Shown here piece by piece: positions 50,798 to 59,665 of a stretch of 64,000 bases of DNA. The translations under genes were made by a program, and so were the position numbers. The stretch is taken from NCBI GenBank assembly GCA_964629575.1, contig CAZVUM010000014.1:17614-81613 (forward strand). The letters are read 5' to 3'. The notes beneath the pieces were generated by a model. It saw nothing but the letters and a program-made list of their open reading frames with translations, searched no databases and was not told where the DNA came from. Within the stretch, counting starts at the first letter, position 1. Each line of letters begins with the position of its first letter. Origin of the DNA: JAYPWI01 sp964629575. Lineage in GTDB: Bacteria; Actinomycetota; Acidimicrobiia; Acidimicrobiales; Poriferisodalaceae.

Positions 50798-51933
50798 GCC
50801 GAGGCTCCGTCCGCTGGGAGAACTCGGTCCAGGTACCCGTTCAAGAAGTTGTGGATCCCCTTCTCGAGAGTGCTCAAGCGACCGGGAACGTACGCAGGAG
50901 AGCTCATCGCCAGCTGCATCGATTCGATCATCAGCCGATCTTCCTCGAGCACCACGATCTGGAAGTCGTGATAGATCTTCAGCGTCTCCTCGATGTCGGG
51001 ACGGTCGAAGAACTCCTCGGGGAACAGGTGGTAGACGATCACCTTGGTGTGACCCTCGTCGATCGGCCACGCAACCATCGGTCGGATGCAGTCGATACGC
51101 CCGAAGAACGTCAGGTTGGGAGTGCTGAACGACGTGCACGCAAAGCTGTGATCGCGGTCCTCGAGCCAGGGCATCTTGCCCAGCAGCGGCTCAGCGCCCG
51201 GGGTCGGCGGGCCGGCCTGGTAGAAGAGCGACAGGCCGCCGCCATCGTGGGTCTCGACCATGTCGGGTTCGAATGTGAAACCGGCGCCGAAGCTCCCGGC
51301 GTGCAAAACCCCGACGTGGTAAAAGTCCATCAGGTTCTCGTGCACGAACTTCCAGTTGCACGCGAGGTCGATTTCGATCTTGTTGCCCAGGCGGCACTTC
51401 TCCCAGCCGAGGAACGAGAACTCCTCGTCGATCGACGCCATCGCATCGGCCAACGGTTCGGCGTCGTTGTCGAAGTTGATGAAGATGTTGCCCCGCCACA
51501 CGTCGACCTTCATTGTCGGCAGCGAACAATCGGCAAGGTCGAAGCCCCGGGTGTCCTCCATGTAGGCGGCCCCCTTCAACTTGCCATCCAGTCCATACAC
51601 CCAACCGTGGTACGGGCAGCTGAAGGCCTTCTTGTTGCCTGAGCCGTACGCGATCTCGACGCCTCGGTGGGCGCACATGTTGTAGTTGGCGTGCAGCTGG
51701 CCATCTCGGTCACGCGACAGCAACACGGGCTCACCGACGAGCCGAAGCGCCATGTAGTCACCCGGCTCGGCCAGCTCCTCGACCCGTCCGACGTAGAGCC
51801 ACTCGCGTTTGAAGTACTCGTCTACCTCACGCCGCAAGATCTCCGGGCTGGCGTAGATCTCGCCCGGCGCATGGCTCGCCTGGTCCAACTCGGCCCTGGT
51901 CAATCGCACGCTGACCTCGGATGTATCCGACAT
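50794..51933 (-). CDS. Rieske non-haem iron oxygenase, alpha subunit
   Basis: A 379-residue oxygenase component. The Rieske [2Fe-2S] site is Cys87-x-His89 and Cys106-x2-His109 (CAHRG, CPYHGW). The mononuclear iron site has Asp203, His206 and His211 (NLMDFYHVGVLH). Such enzymes hydroxylate or demethylate aromatic and N-methylated compounds. No beta subunit, ferredoxin or reductase gene is adjacent, so a homotrimeric type with an unlinked electron supply is likely. ATG at 51933 has a GGGGGTG ribosome site; a GTG one codon earlier is the alternative. Confidence 0.92.
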   Translation of the reverse strand: MSDTSEVSVRLTRAELDQASHAPGEIYASPEILRREVDEYFKREWLYVGRVEELAEPGDYMALRLVGEPVLLSRDRDGQLHANYNMCAHRGVEIAYGSGNKKAFSCPYHGWVYGLDGKLKGAAYMEDTRGFDLADCSLPTMKVDVWRGNIFINFDNDAEPLADAMASIDEEFSFLGWEKCRLGNKIEIDLACNWKFVHENLMDFYHVGVLHAGSFGAGFTFEPDMVETHDGGGLSLFYQAGPPTPGAEPLLGKMPWLEDRDHSFACTSFSTPNLTFFGRIDCIRPMVAWPIDEGHTKVIVYHLFPEEFFDRPDIEETLKIYHDFQIVVLEEDRLMIESMQLAMSSPAYVPGRLSTLEKGIHNFLNGYLDRVLPADGASA

Positions 51934-52021
51934 CACGTCACCCCCATGGTTTCCGTATCAGGGAACCTAATTCGCATTGCGAAATGTGGCAACGAGTCGT
52001 CGCTGCGCCGTCCGGCCGGAT

Positions 52022-53476
52022 TCAGCTGGCTCTCAGCAGCTCGTCGACCTGCTTCTCCACGACGGTTCCGGCGAAGAAGTCGGGTTGATTCGCGGTCCAG
52101 AAGCGGGCCGGGTTCGCGAAGGTGAACTCCCGGAAGTCCTGCAGCGACATGAGCTCGTCCTCCACGAGCTCCCACGCGTGGGGCAGAACCCGGTCCATGT
52201 GGATGACGTCGAAGTGTCCGATGTCCGAGGAGAACAGCGCATTGATTCGGGCGTTGAACGGGTTGGCCTTGGTGTTGAACGCCGTGGCGTTCATCCGGTC
52301 GTCGGCTTCGCAACCGAAGTAGAAGTTGGGCACGAAGAGGTCCACCATGTCTTCCTCGTCGTCGATCTCGCACGCGGCGTAGTCGTCGAGCTCGACCTGC
52401 CCGGCGGTGCTCGAGGACGCATCCGCGTTGAGGGCGGCGAACAGCGCGTTCTCCCGATCCGACATGAGCTCGGCCATGCCCGGCGGACCGTGCGATGCTG
52501 CCAGCTCCCGCATCATGTCGTGATCCAGTGTGTCGGGGTCGTTCCACTCCAGCGCTGTGCGGTTGCGTTTCTCCCAGTGCTCGATGAGGTCGGCGAAGAG
52601 CTGGCAGGCCCATGCGGTGCCCCCTTCGAGGAACCCCATGCGGATGTCGGGGAACCGGCGGGTGACGCCACCCATGAACATCGCCTTGCAGATCGCCTCG
52701 GCGGTCGAGGCGAAGTGCCCGATGTGGTTGTAGGTGAAGTTGGTCGGCGACCGCCTCAGCGCGTAGCCGCGGCCACCGGCGTGGAAGGTCGGCGATACGC
52801 CGAGCTCGACGCAGGCCTGCCACACAGGGTCGTAGTCATGCGGGCTGTCGAGCCCGAACACGTCATAGGTCACCGAACCCAACCGGTACGCCTTGGAGTT
52901 GCCTTCCTCGGCGGCAGGGACCGGCCGGGGCACCATGCCGTTGAAAAGGCACGCCTTGAGGCCGAGCGTCTCACGCACGTAGGTGATCTCGGCGATCGCC
53001 TCGTCGGGGTCGTGCATGGGGATGATCGCCACAGGGGTCATCACGTCACTGTGATCGGCGAAGTACTCCGCGCTGAAGATGTTGAACGCACGAGCGCCGG
53101 CGCGGCGGATCTCCGGGTCGGTGTGGGCGGCCGGAGCGAATCCGCCCGTGGGGTACATCACGCAGAAGTCGAGGCCCAACTCCTCCATGCGTTCGGCGAG
53201 AAGCGCCGGCATCATCGCGGTCGCGCGATCTCGAGTGTTCTTCATCGGCAGCATCCAGAAACCCGGATGGCCATACCCGAGATGGGCACGCTCCTCGGGA
53301 CCCATCTCCTGGATCGGCACGATCTCCTGCAAACCGGTGAAGCCGGCGGCCGCCTTCTCCCCGCCGATCGCCAACAAGCGTTCTCGAACGTAGGGACCGA
53401 ACTCCAACCAATGAGCGTCGGAGTCGATCACCGGGTGTGTGAGCCGATCGCGTATCGCGGCTGCTGTCTCCGACAT
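52022..53476 (-). CDS. Amidohydrolase-2 family metal-dependent hydrolase/decarboxylase
   Basis: A 484-residue TIM-barrel protein similar to the ACMSD branch of the amidohydrolase superfamily. Metal ligands expected from the family are visible: Asp and His in DSDAHW, His in TFHAGGRG, His in NHIGHFA and Asp in SSDIGHFD. Members hydrolyse or decarboxylate aromatic ring-cleavage products. ATG at 53476 with GAGGGGG 4 nt upstream. It lies 88 bp upstream of the Rieske gene in the same operon direction. Confidence 0.87.
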   Translation of the reverse strand: MSETAAAIRDRLTHPVIDSDAHWLEFGPYVRERLLAIGGEKAAAGFTGLQEIVPIQEMGPEERAHLGYGHPGFWMLPMKNTRDRATAMMPALLAERMEELGLDFCVMYPTGGFAPAAHTDPEIRRAGARAFNIFSAEYFADHSDVMTPVAIIPMHDPDEAIAEITYVRETLGLKACLFNGMVPRPVPAAEEGNSKAYRLGSVTYDVFGLDSPHDYDPVWQACVELGVSPTFHAGGRGYALRRSPTNFTYNHIGHFASTAEAICKAMFMGGVTRRFPDIRMGFLEGGTAWACQLFADLIEHWEKRNRTALEWNDPDTLDHDMMRELAASHGPPGMAELMSDRENALFAALNADASSSTAGQVELDDYAACEIDDEEDMVDLFVPNFYFGCEADDRMNATAFNTKANPFNARINALFSSDIGHFDVIHMDRVLPHAWELVEDELMSLQDFREFTFANPARFWTANQPDFFAGTVVEKQVDELLRAS

Positions 53477-53578
53477 GGTGCCCCCTCTGCGGCACCGCTC
53501 CCCAGCAGCGCCGCGACCACATTCCACCACGCAGGGGCCAACACCGCGCTGCGAAGGCCCGCAGCGAAGCAGCCCACC

Positions 53579-54424
53579 TCAGTTGAGCTGGCCGTCCCGG
53601 GTGAGTCGCATCTGCTGATACGCCGTCTCGCTGAGTCCGTCTGCACCGAGGAACTGGCCAGGGCTTGCGCCGTCGACGTGGCCCATGATTCCCCGGTAGA
53701 GCGAGAACCCGCACAGCCTCGCCAGCTCAGGCGGCATGTCACGAACATCCTCTGGCGCGAGCGAGTAGTACTGGTTCTGCTGCTGGCGCATGAAGCCCTG
53801 GCAGTACTGCACGCTGATCCCGAGTCGCCAATCGTCCTCCGACGTGTTGGCGCCCCCGCAGTGCCACGTACCGCCGTTCACGATCAGCACCGAGCCGGCG
53901 GGCATCTCGGCGGGGACGTGCTCGACCTCCTCGCCCTTGCGCGGCTCATGGTCGAACTTGTGTGACCCGGGGACGACCCGCGTTGCACCGTTGTCGTCTG
54001 TGAAGTCGGTGAAGGCCCAGATGGTCGTGACCATGAACGGCATGCGGGGCCGCGGTGTCGACACGAGGCCGTCGTCGCTGTGCAGGCCCTGGTGCACCTC
54101 TCCCGGCCCGATGTTCATGCAGGTCGTGCCCGAGAGAATGCACTCGCGGTCCATCAGCGCCTGGGGAAACGGCAACACGTTGTCGTGGATCGGCAGCTTC
54201 CAGAACGCCCGATCCTTCGACAGCAGGTTGTACATCCGCTTGGTGGCGAACCCCTCTGAGCGGTTGCCGCGGGGCTGAATGTCCAGCTCTCGCTCGACTC
54301 TCGCCACCGTTTCACGGATCTCGGTGACGAGCTCCGGCTCGATCGCGTTCTCGATGATGCAGTAGCCCTGCTCCTCGATCGTGTCGAGGTGAGACTCCAA
54401 AGTCGCCGCGTCCATGAGCTCCAT
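53579..54424 (-). CDS. Phytanoyl-CoA dioxygenase (PhyH) family protein
   Basis: A 281-residue Fe(II)/2-oxoglutarate-dependent oxygenase. The iron triad is His115, Asp117 (LHSDDG) and His188 (GTWHCGGAN), and Arg200 (DDWRLGIS) would bind 2-oxoglutarate. It probably hydroxylates a small organic substrate. ATG at 54424 was chosen; a second ATG three codons later is possible, and the longer frame to 54568 is repeat-derived. It is the first gene of the minus-strand catabolic unit, 102 bp before the amidohydrolase. Confidence 0.88.
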   Translation of the reverse strand: MELMDAATLESHLDTIEEQGYCIIENAIEPELVTEIRETVARVERELDIQPRGNRSEGFATKRMYNLLSKDRAFWKLPIHDNVLPFPQALMDRECILSGTTCMNIGPGEVHQGLHSDDGLVSTPRPRMPFMVTTIWAFTDFTDDNGATRVVPGSHKFDHEPRKGEEVEHVPAEMPAGSVLIVNGGTWHCGGANTSEDDWRLGISVQYCQGFMRQQQNQYYSLAPEDVRDMPPELARLCGFSLYRGIMGHVDGASPGQFLGADGLSETAYQQMRLTRDGQLN

Positions 54425-54460
54425 TGTGGCCGCAATGCTGTTTTGTTGCCGCAATCCTCG

Positions 54461-54598
54461 CTCGCTGCGCTCCCTCGTCTGCGGATTGCCACGGCCCACC
54501 CGGCCACCCGCCCCAGGCCGTTCAGGCCCTCGGCGCCTCGCTGCGCTCCCTCGTCTGCGGACTGCCACGGCCCGCCAGGCCCACCCGCCCCGGCCGTT
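54461..54598. repeat. Imperfect 76-bp tandem repeat
   Basis: Two copies beginning CTCGCTGCGCTCCCTCGTCT at 54461 and 54537 continue as CTGCGGA[T/C]TGCCACGGCCC and diverge toward their ends. They fill the divergent promoter region between the PhyH gene and the SDR gene (255 bp without a gene). The core resembles REP-type intergenic repeats of high-GC genomes. Confidence 0.7.
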
Positions 54599-54679
54599 CC
54601 ACCCGGAGAGTTGAGCAACTCGGTGTCAGGCACCACGTTGCTCAACCTCGCCCGGCGATCCTGCGCGAAGCTCTGCCGC

Positions 54680-55546
54680 ATGCGTGCGCTGGTGACGGGG
54701 ACATCGACGGGGATCGGGCGGGCGACCGCGATCGAGTTGGCCAGGCGCGGGCACGAGGTCGTCGCCACCATGCGGGACTCGTCGAAGGCGGACGGGCTCC
54801 TCGCCGACGCCGCCGCGGCAGGACTGGAGGTCGAGGTGGTGGAGCTCGACGTCGACGACGACGCGTCCGTCCGCGCCGGGTTCGCTGCTGCCGGCGACGT
54901 CGACATCGTGGTCAACAACGCGGGAATGAGCCCCGTCGGATCGATCGAGGAGTTCTCGATCGAAGACTGGAAGCGACTCTTCGAGACCAACGTCTTCGGC
55001 GTCGTCAGGTGCATCCAAGCTGCACTCCCGGGCATGCGCGAACGTCGGCGCGGCCACATCGTCAACATCTCCTCGGTCGCGGGTCGTACCGCGATCCCGA
55101 TCTTCGGGCCCTATTCGGCGAGCAAGTGGGCAGTCGAAGCGCTGAGCGAATCACTGGCTCCCGAGGCCGCAATCTTCGGCATCCACACCACGCTCATCGA
55201 ACCCGGCGCCATCGTCACACCGATCCGCGAGAAAACCGGCGCCCCCGACCGCGACAGCCCCTACCGGCCTGTGGCGAAGAACTGGGGCTTCGCCGTCGGG
55301 CACGACCATGCGCACGCCTCACCCGCCGAGCTCGTTGCGGGCGCCGTCGCCGATGCGATCGACGCTGATCGACCACCTCTCCGGGTCACCGTCGGAACGG
55401 GTATCGACGAGCTGATCGACCTTCGCGAGCGGCACGACGATGCGGAGTGGGTCGATCTGTGGTCAGCGGAGACGGGCGACTTCCTCAGCAGATGGCAAGC
55501 GCTGACGGGCGTCGATCTGACAGCACCGCCGGATCCAACGACATGA
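54680..55546 (+). CDS. SDR family oxidoreductase
   Basis: A 288-residue classical short-chain dehydrogenase with cofactor loop TGTSTGIG, NNAG motif and catalytic YSASK (GPYSASKWAVEALSESL, typical of the retinol/17-beta-hydroxysteroid-dehydrogenase-like branch). ATG at 54680; the open frame from 54389 runs through the intergenic repeat and is not coding. The stop overlaps the start of the monooxygenase gene (ATGA), so both are coupled and divergent from the catabolic operon. Confidence 0.88.
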   Translation: MRALVTGTSTGIGRATAIELARRGHEVVATMRDSSKADGLLADAAAAGLEVEVVELDVDDDASVRAGFAAAGDVDIVVNNAGMSPVGSIEEFSIEDWKRLFETNVFGVVRCIQAALPGMRERRRGHIVNISSVAGRTAIPIFGPYSASKWAVEALSESLAPEAAIFGIHTTLIEPGAIVTPIREKTGAPDRDSPYRPVAKNWGFAVGHDHAHASPAELVAGAVADAIDADRPPLRVTVGTGIDELIDLRERHDDAEWVDLWSAETGDFLSRWQALTGVDLTAPPDPTT

Positions 55547-56901
55547 CCGCGACCCCGCCCCGCCGACTGCTGCTGTGCGCGTTCACGATGAACTGCGTCA
55601 GCCACATTCAGCAGGGCGTCTGGCGCAGACCCGAGGCACGCCAGGTCGAGTACACGTCGCTCGATCCCTGGATGGAGCTCGCCCGGGAGTGTGAGCGGGG
55701 CCTGTTCGACGCGGTCTTCTTCGCCGATGTCATGGGTGTCTACGACACGTACGGGGGCAGTGGCGCGACATCGATCCGCACCGGCATGCAAACGCCGGTC
55801 AACGACCCGATGCTCATGATCCCGGCGATGTCGACGGTCACCGAGAATCTCGGATTCGCGTTCACGAGCTCGATCTACCAGGCGCACCCGTTCACCTTCG
55901 CCCGCCAGATCACCACCCTGGATCACATCACCAATGGCCGGATCGCCTGGAACGTGGTCACCGGCTACCTCGAGAACGCCGCCCGCAGCCTGGGGTACCC
56001 GCAACTCCCCGCGCACGACGAGCGGTACGTACGAGCCGAGGAGTACCTCGAGGTCGTCTACAAGCTCTGGGAAGGCAGCTGGGACGAAGACGCTGTTCTC
56101 GCCGATCGGGCGAGCGGCATCTACGCCGACCCGGACAAGGTGCACCCGATCAACCACGCCGGAGCGCACTACACCGTGGACGGACCGCACCTGGCCCAGC
56201 CGTCGCCGCAACGAACCCCAGTCCTGTTCCAGGCCGGGTCCTCCAATCGCGGCCGCGACTTCGCGGCCAAACACGCCGAGGCGGCCTTCATCCCCACCGC
56301 ACGTGGGGACCGTCCGATGGACGATCTGAACGAGCGCGCCGAGACATTCGGACGGGCCGTCGGCGACCTCCGGTTCGTCGGTGGACTGTCGCCCATCGTC
56401 GGCGGCACCGAAGAGGAGGCCAAGGCAAAGGAGGCGGACTACCTCGAGGTGCTGTCGGTCGAAGCGGGGCTGGCGCACATCTCGGGCAACGTCGGCGTCG
56501 ACTTGTCCGACATCGACCCCGACCGTCCGCTCGAAGAGCTGCGCACCGAAGGTGTGCAGGGATTGGTGAAGGCCCTGATCGACTCCGCGCCTGCCGGAAC
56601 CAGGACATTCGCAGATCTCATCCGGAGCAACCTGGCAGGTCAGTTCCTCACCGGTTCAGACGAGCAGGTGGCCGATGCGATCCAGAAGCGGTTCGAGCAA
56701 GGCGTCGACGGCTTCAACATCATCACGTCGGTGCTGCCGGGCACGATCAGCGACTTCGTCGACGGCGTGGTCCCGATCCTGCAGGAGCGCGGCCTGATGC
56801 AGACGGAGTACTCGCCCGGCCCGCTTCGTCAGAAGCTGTTCGGTCACGCCCGCCTGCCGGACACACATCCGGCGGCTCGGCATCGCCGCCCGACGTCGTA
56901 G
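55543..56901 (+). CDS. NtaA/DszA/DmoA-type flavin-dependent monooxygenase
   Basis: A 452-residue luciferase-superfamily protein of the group containing nitrilotriacetate, dibenzothiophene-sulfone and dimethylsulfide monooxygenases. Signatures are NCVSHIQQGVWRRPE, FDAVFFADVMGVYD, QITTLDHITNGRIAWNVVTG and PVLFQAGSSNRGRDFAAKHA. It probably uses reduced FMN from a separate reductase to oxidise a C-N or C-S bond. ATG overlaps the SDR stop. The Arg-rich tail after residue 430 is not conserved-looking. Confidence 0.9.
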   Translation: MTATPPRRLLLCAFTMNCVSHIQQGVWRRPEARQVEYTSLDPWMELARECERGLFDAVFFADVMGVYDTYGGSGATSIRTGMQTPVNDPMLMIPAMSTVTENLGFAFTSSIYQAHPFTFARQITTLDHITNGRIAWNVVTGYLENAARSLGYPQLPAHDERYVRAEEYLEVVYKLWEGSWDEDAVLADRASGIYADPDKVHPINHAGAHYTVDGPHLAQPSPQRTPVLFQAGSSNRGRDFAAKHAEAAFIPTARGDRPMDDLNERAETFGRAVGDLRFVGGLSPIVGGTEEEAKAKEADYLEVLSVEAGLAHISGNVGVDLSDIDPDRPLEELRTEGVQGLVKALIDSAPAGTRTFADLIRSNLAGQFLTGSDEQVADAIQKRFEQGVDGFNIITSVLPGTISDFVDGVVPILQERGLMQTEYSPGPLRQKLFGHARLPDTHPAARHRRPTS

Positions 56902-56910
56902 GTTCGCGCC

Positions 56911-58020
56911 ATGGCGAATGAGGACGAGTTCGTCGCAGCGGAGCTCTACGACCCAGCGATGTCAGGGGCCGACGAGCGACTGGCGCTGCTGCAGTGGCTC
57001 GACGAACACGGATTCACCATCGAGGAGATGCGCCGGGTCCACATCGACGAGCCCGTGGGGTTGACGGCGCTGGCGAGTGATCACCGGATGCGCGGTGGGG
57101 ATGCACGACCCCTCGAAGCAGGGCTAGAGGGGCATGATCTCGACCAGATCCAGCTCGTCGCTGCGACGTTGGGGCTCACGCCTTTGACCCACGACGGCGG
57201 CGAACTGGCCTTCACCGATGCCGAAGTGGAGACCATCCGATCCCTGGGCGCCCTCTCGGAGCTCTTCTCTGAGGCCGAGTCGCTGGCCACGATCCGGGTG
57301 ATCGGATCGGCCATGGCGCGCATCGGCGAGGCCGCTGTCTCGGTGTTCCTGCACGACGTTGAGGCCCCCTACGTGCGCGACAACGGCAGCGAGTTCGAGC
57401 ACGCGCAACGGAGCTACGAGGCAGCCGGCCTGCTCGAGGCCGATTTCGGATCGGCGCTTCAGACCCTGCTGCGACGCCACACCCTGCAGGCGATCGATCG
57501 CACACGTCGCACGTCAATCGATGCCGAGGAACGATTCGACTACCGGTTCGCAGTCGGGTTCGTGGACCTCGTGGGTTTCACCGCGTTGTCCGGGGAGATG
57601 TCGCCCCAGGAGCTCGGTGTCTTCGTTCGCGACTTCGAGGCCCGCGCCCATGATGCCGTCGCTCCACACGAGGCGCGAGTCGTGAAGCTGATCGGCGACG
57701 AGGTCATGTACGTCTCGACAAACGCCAACGACGCCTGCCGCGCCGGAGCGGCACTGATGGCAGCCGTCAGTTCGTTCGGTGACGGCATCGTGCCCCGCGG
57801 TGGGCTCGCGTACGGCAACGTTCTGCTCCAGGGCGGCGACTACTACGGCCCGGTCGTCAACCTCGCCGCGCGGCTCGTGGATCAAGCGGTTCCCGAAGAG
57901 CTTCTGGTCACCCAGGAACTTGCAGAGACCGCCGCCGAATGCGAGTTCGAGCCGGCCGGCCGCCGCATGGTGAAGGGCTTCGAGAAGCCCATCGCGGTGG
58001 CGGCGTACCTCGGCGGCTGA
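56911..58020 (+). CDS. Class III adenylate/guanylate cyclase
   Basis: A 369-residue cyclase. The N-terminal 200 residues resemble the adenylate-cyclase regulatory domain first described in mycobacterial Rv1264, an autoinhibitory sensor. The C-terminal catalytic domain has both metal-binding aspartates (FVDLVGFT at about 216; GDEVMY at about 261), the base-specifying Lys in VVKLIGDE and the NLAARL transition-state region. cAMP production is likely. ATG start with TAGGTT 6 nt upstream and only 9 bp after the monooxygenase gene, suggesting its own leaderless promoter. Ends 3 bp before the convergent helicase gene. Confidence 0.9.
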   Translation: MANEDEFVAAELYDPAMSGADERLALLQWLDEHGFTIEEMRRVHIDEPVGLTALASDHRMRGGDARPLEAGLEGHDLDQIQLVAATLGLTPLTHDGGELAFTDAEVETIRSLGALSELFSEAESLATIRVIGSAMARIGEAAVSVFLHDVEAPYVRDNGSEFEHAQRSYEAAGLLEADFGSALQTLLRRHTLQAIDRTRRTSIDAEERFDYRFAVGFVDLVGFTALSGEMSPQELGVFVRDFEARAHDAVAPHEARVVKLIGDEVMYVSTNANDACRAGAALMAAVSSFGDGIVPRGGLAYGNVLLQGGDYYGPVVNLAARLVDQAVPEELLVTQELAETAAECEFEPAGRRMVKGFEKPIAVAAYLGG

Positions 58021-58023
58021 GTC

Positions 58024-59532
58024 TCAGCGACGTCCAGAGGTCTTCGCACCGCCACCGGCACGACGTTTCTGGGACGGGCGCGACTGCCCGCCGTGGCCGG
58101 ATCCGTTGTGGCTGGATCCGTTGTGCGACTGCGCTCGCCCGCCCTGGCCGTTCCGCTTGGGTGGTCCTGAGCGGCGCTTGCTCCCCGACGCTTTCCCATT
58201 CGACGGCTTGCCATTCGACGGCTTGCCGTTCGGCCGCCCATTCGACGGCTTGCCGTTGGAGGACTTGCCTGCGGGCTTGCCGTTGGAGGACTTGCCGGAC
58301 CGCTGATGGTTGGGCGTATGCCCGTTCTGGCGGCGCTGCTGCTGCTTCTTCTTCGGCTGAGCGGGCGCCGAATGCTGCTCGGCGGGCTTGGCGCGGCGCG
58401 GCTCGACATCTGCGACGAGATCGCCATCGGGGTCCGACAAAGGGGCCACCAGCGCCAGCGTCTTCTGCATCTTCTTGACGTCTTTGGCCTGCTCGGGCTG
58501 GCAGAGAGAGATCACGACACCCGAGCTCCCGGCGCGGGCGGTGCGACCACTGCGGTGGATGTAGGCCTTGTGGTCCTCGGGCGGGTCGAAGTGGATGACA
58601 GACGCAACACCCTCGACGTGGATGCCGCGAGCCGCGACGTCCGTGGCGATCAAGGCCTGGACGTCGCCGGACCCGAACTGGTCGAGAGCGCGGGTCCGCT
58701 GACTCTGAGAGCGACCTCCGTGGATGGCTGCAGCATCGACGCCACGCTGGCGAAGCTGCTTCACGAGACGGTCGGCCCCGTGGCGCGTCCGGCAGAACAC
58801 GATCGAGGGCCAGTTGGCGGTGATCGCCTTCGCCGAGAGATCGACCCGATCGGCGCGAGCGACGCGCCAGAACACGTGACGGGCGGTGGAGAGATCGGGT
58901 GTGGCCTCGCCCACCTCGTGACGGACCGGGTCTCGCTGGTACTTGCGGGTCAACTCGGCCACATCGCCATCGAGGGTCGCCGAGAACAACAATGTCTGGC
59001 GGTCTTTGGAGGTGCGGTCGAGAAGCCGCTTCACCGCGGGCATGAAGCCCATGTCGGCCATGCGGTCAGCCTCATCGAGAACGACGCGGTCGACGTCGGC
59101 CAGCGACACGTCGTTGCTGTTGATGAGGTCCTCGAGGCGACCAGGGCACGCCACGAGAATGTCGACTCGTCGGCGAAGCGCAGCCAGCTGGGGCTTGTAG
59201 CTCACTCCCCCGTAGACCGAGGCGACCATGGATTCCTGGCGGGGCGCCAGCCGACGCATCTCCACGGCGATCTGCTCGGCCAGCTCGCGCGTGGGCGCCA
59301 GCACGAGAGAGCGGGGGCGGTGCGGCTCGCCCTGCGGGGTGCTGGCGACGAGGGGAATGCCGAAGGCGAGGGTCTTGCCCGACCCGGTCGGGGCGCGGCC
59401 GCAGATGTCGCGGCCAGCGAGCGCGTCCTCGACGGTCGCGCGTTGGATGGCGAACGGTTCGGTGATGCCGCGGGCCTCGAGGGCTCGACAGATCTCAACC
59501 GGGACGCCCAAATCGAAGAAGGTGGGGGACAC
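58024..59532 (-). CDS. DEAD-box RNA helicase
   Basis: A 502-residue ATP-dependent RNA helicase. The Q-motif region (PFAIQ), Walker A APTGSGKT (Lys53), PTRELAEQ, DEAD (about 153-156), SAT, and HRSGRTARAGSSG motifs are all present. The C-terminal 120 residues are low-complexity, basic, and repeat NGKPS units followed by Gly/His/Ser/Arg, a typical RNA-binding tail. It may remodel rRNA or mRNA, for example in the cold. GTG start at 59532; no obvious operon partner. Confidence 0.93.
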   Translation of the reverse strand: MSPTFFDLGVPVEICRALEARGITEPFAIQRATVEDALAGRDICGRAPTGSGKTLAFGIPLVASTPQGEPHRPRSLVLAPTRELAEQIAVEMRRLAPRQESMVASVYGGVSYKPQLAALRRRVDILVACPGRLEDLINSNDVSLADVDRVVLDEADRMADMGFMPAVKRLLDRTSKDRQTLLFSATLDGDVAELTRKYQRDPVRHEVGEATPDLSTARHVFWRVARADRVDLSAKAITANWPSIVFCRTRHGADRLVKQLRQRGVDAAAIHGGRSQSQRTRALDQFGSGDVQALIATDVAARGIHVEGVASVIHFDPPEDHKAYIHRSGRTARAGSSGVVISLCQPEQAKDVKKMQKTLALVAPLSDPDGDLVADVEPRRAKPAEQHSAPAQPKKKQQQRRQNGHTPNHQRSGKSSNGKPAGKSSNGKPSNGRPNGKPSNGKPSNGKASGSKRRSGPPKRNGQGGRAQSHNGSSHNGSGHGGQSRPSQKRRAGGGAKTSGRR

Positions 59533-59665
59533 CCGTACTCAGTGCTCTTTCCGAAGATGCGAACAGCCGGGCTCACTGGGTACAGCTTGAGGCGCATCTT
59601 CGGCGCCGGCCCGGGCGGCACCAACTCGGTACCTGTGTCATCAGGCTACCGGGCAGGAGCGCCGA

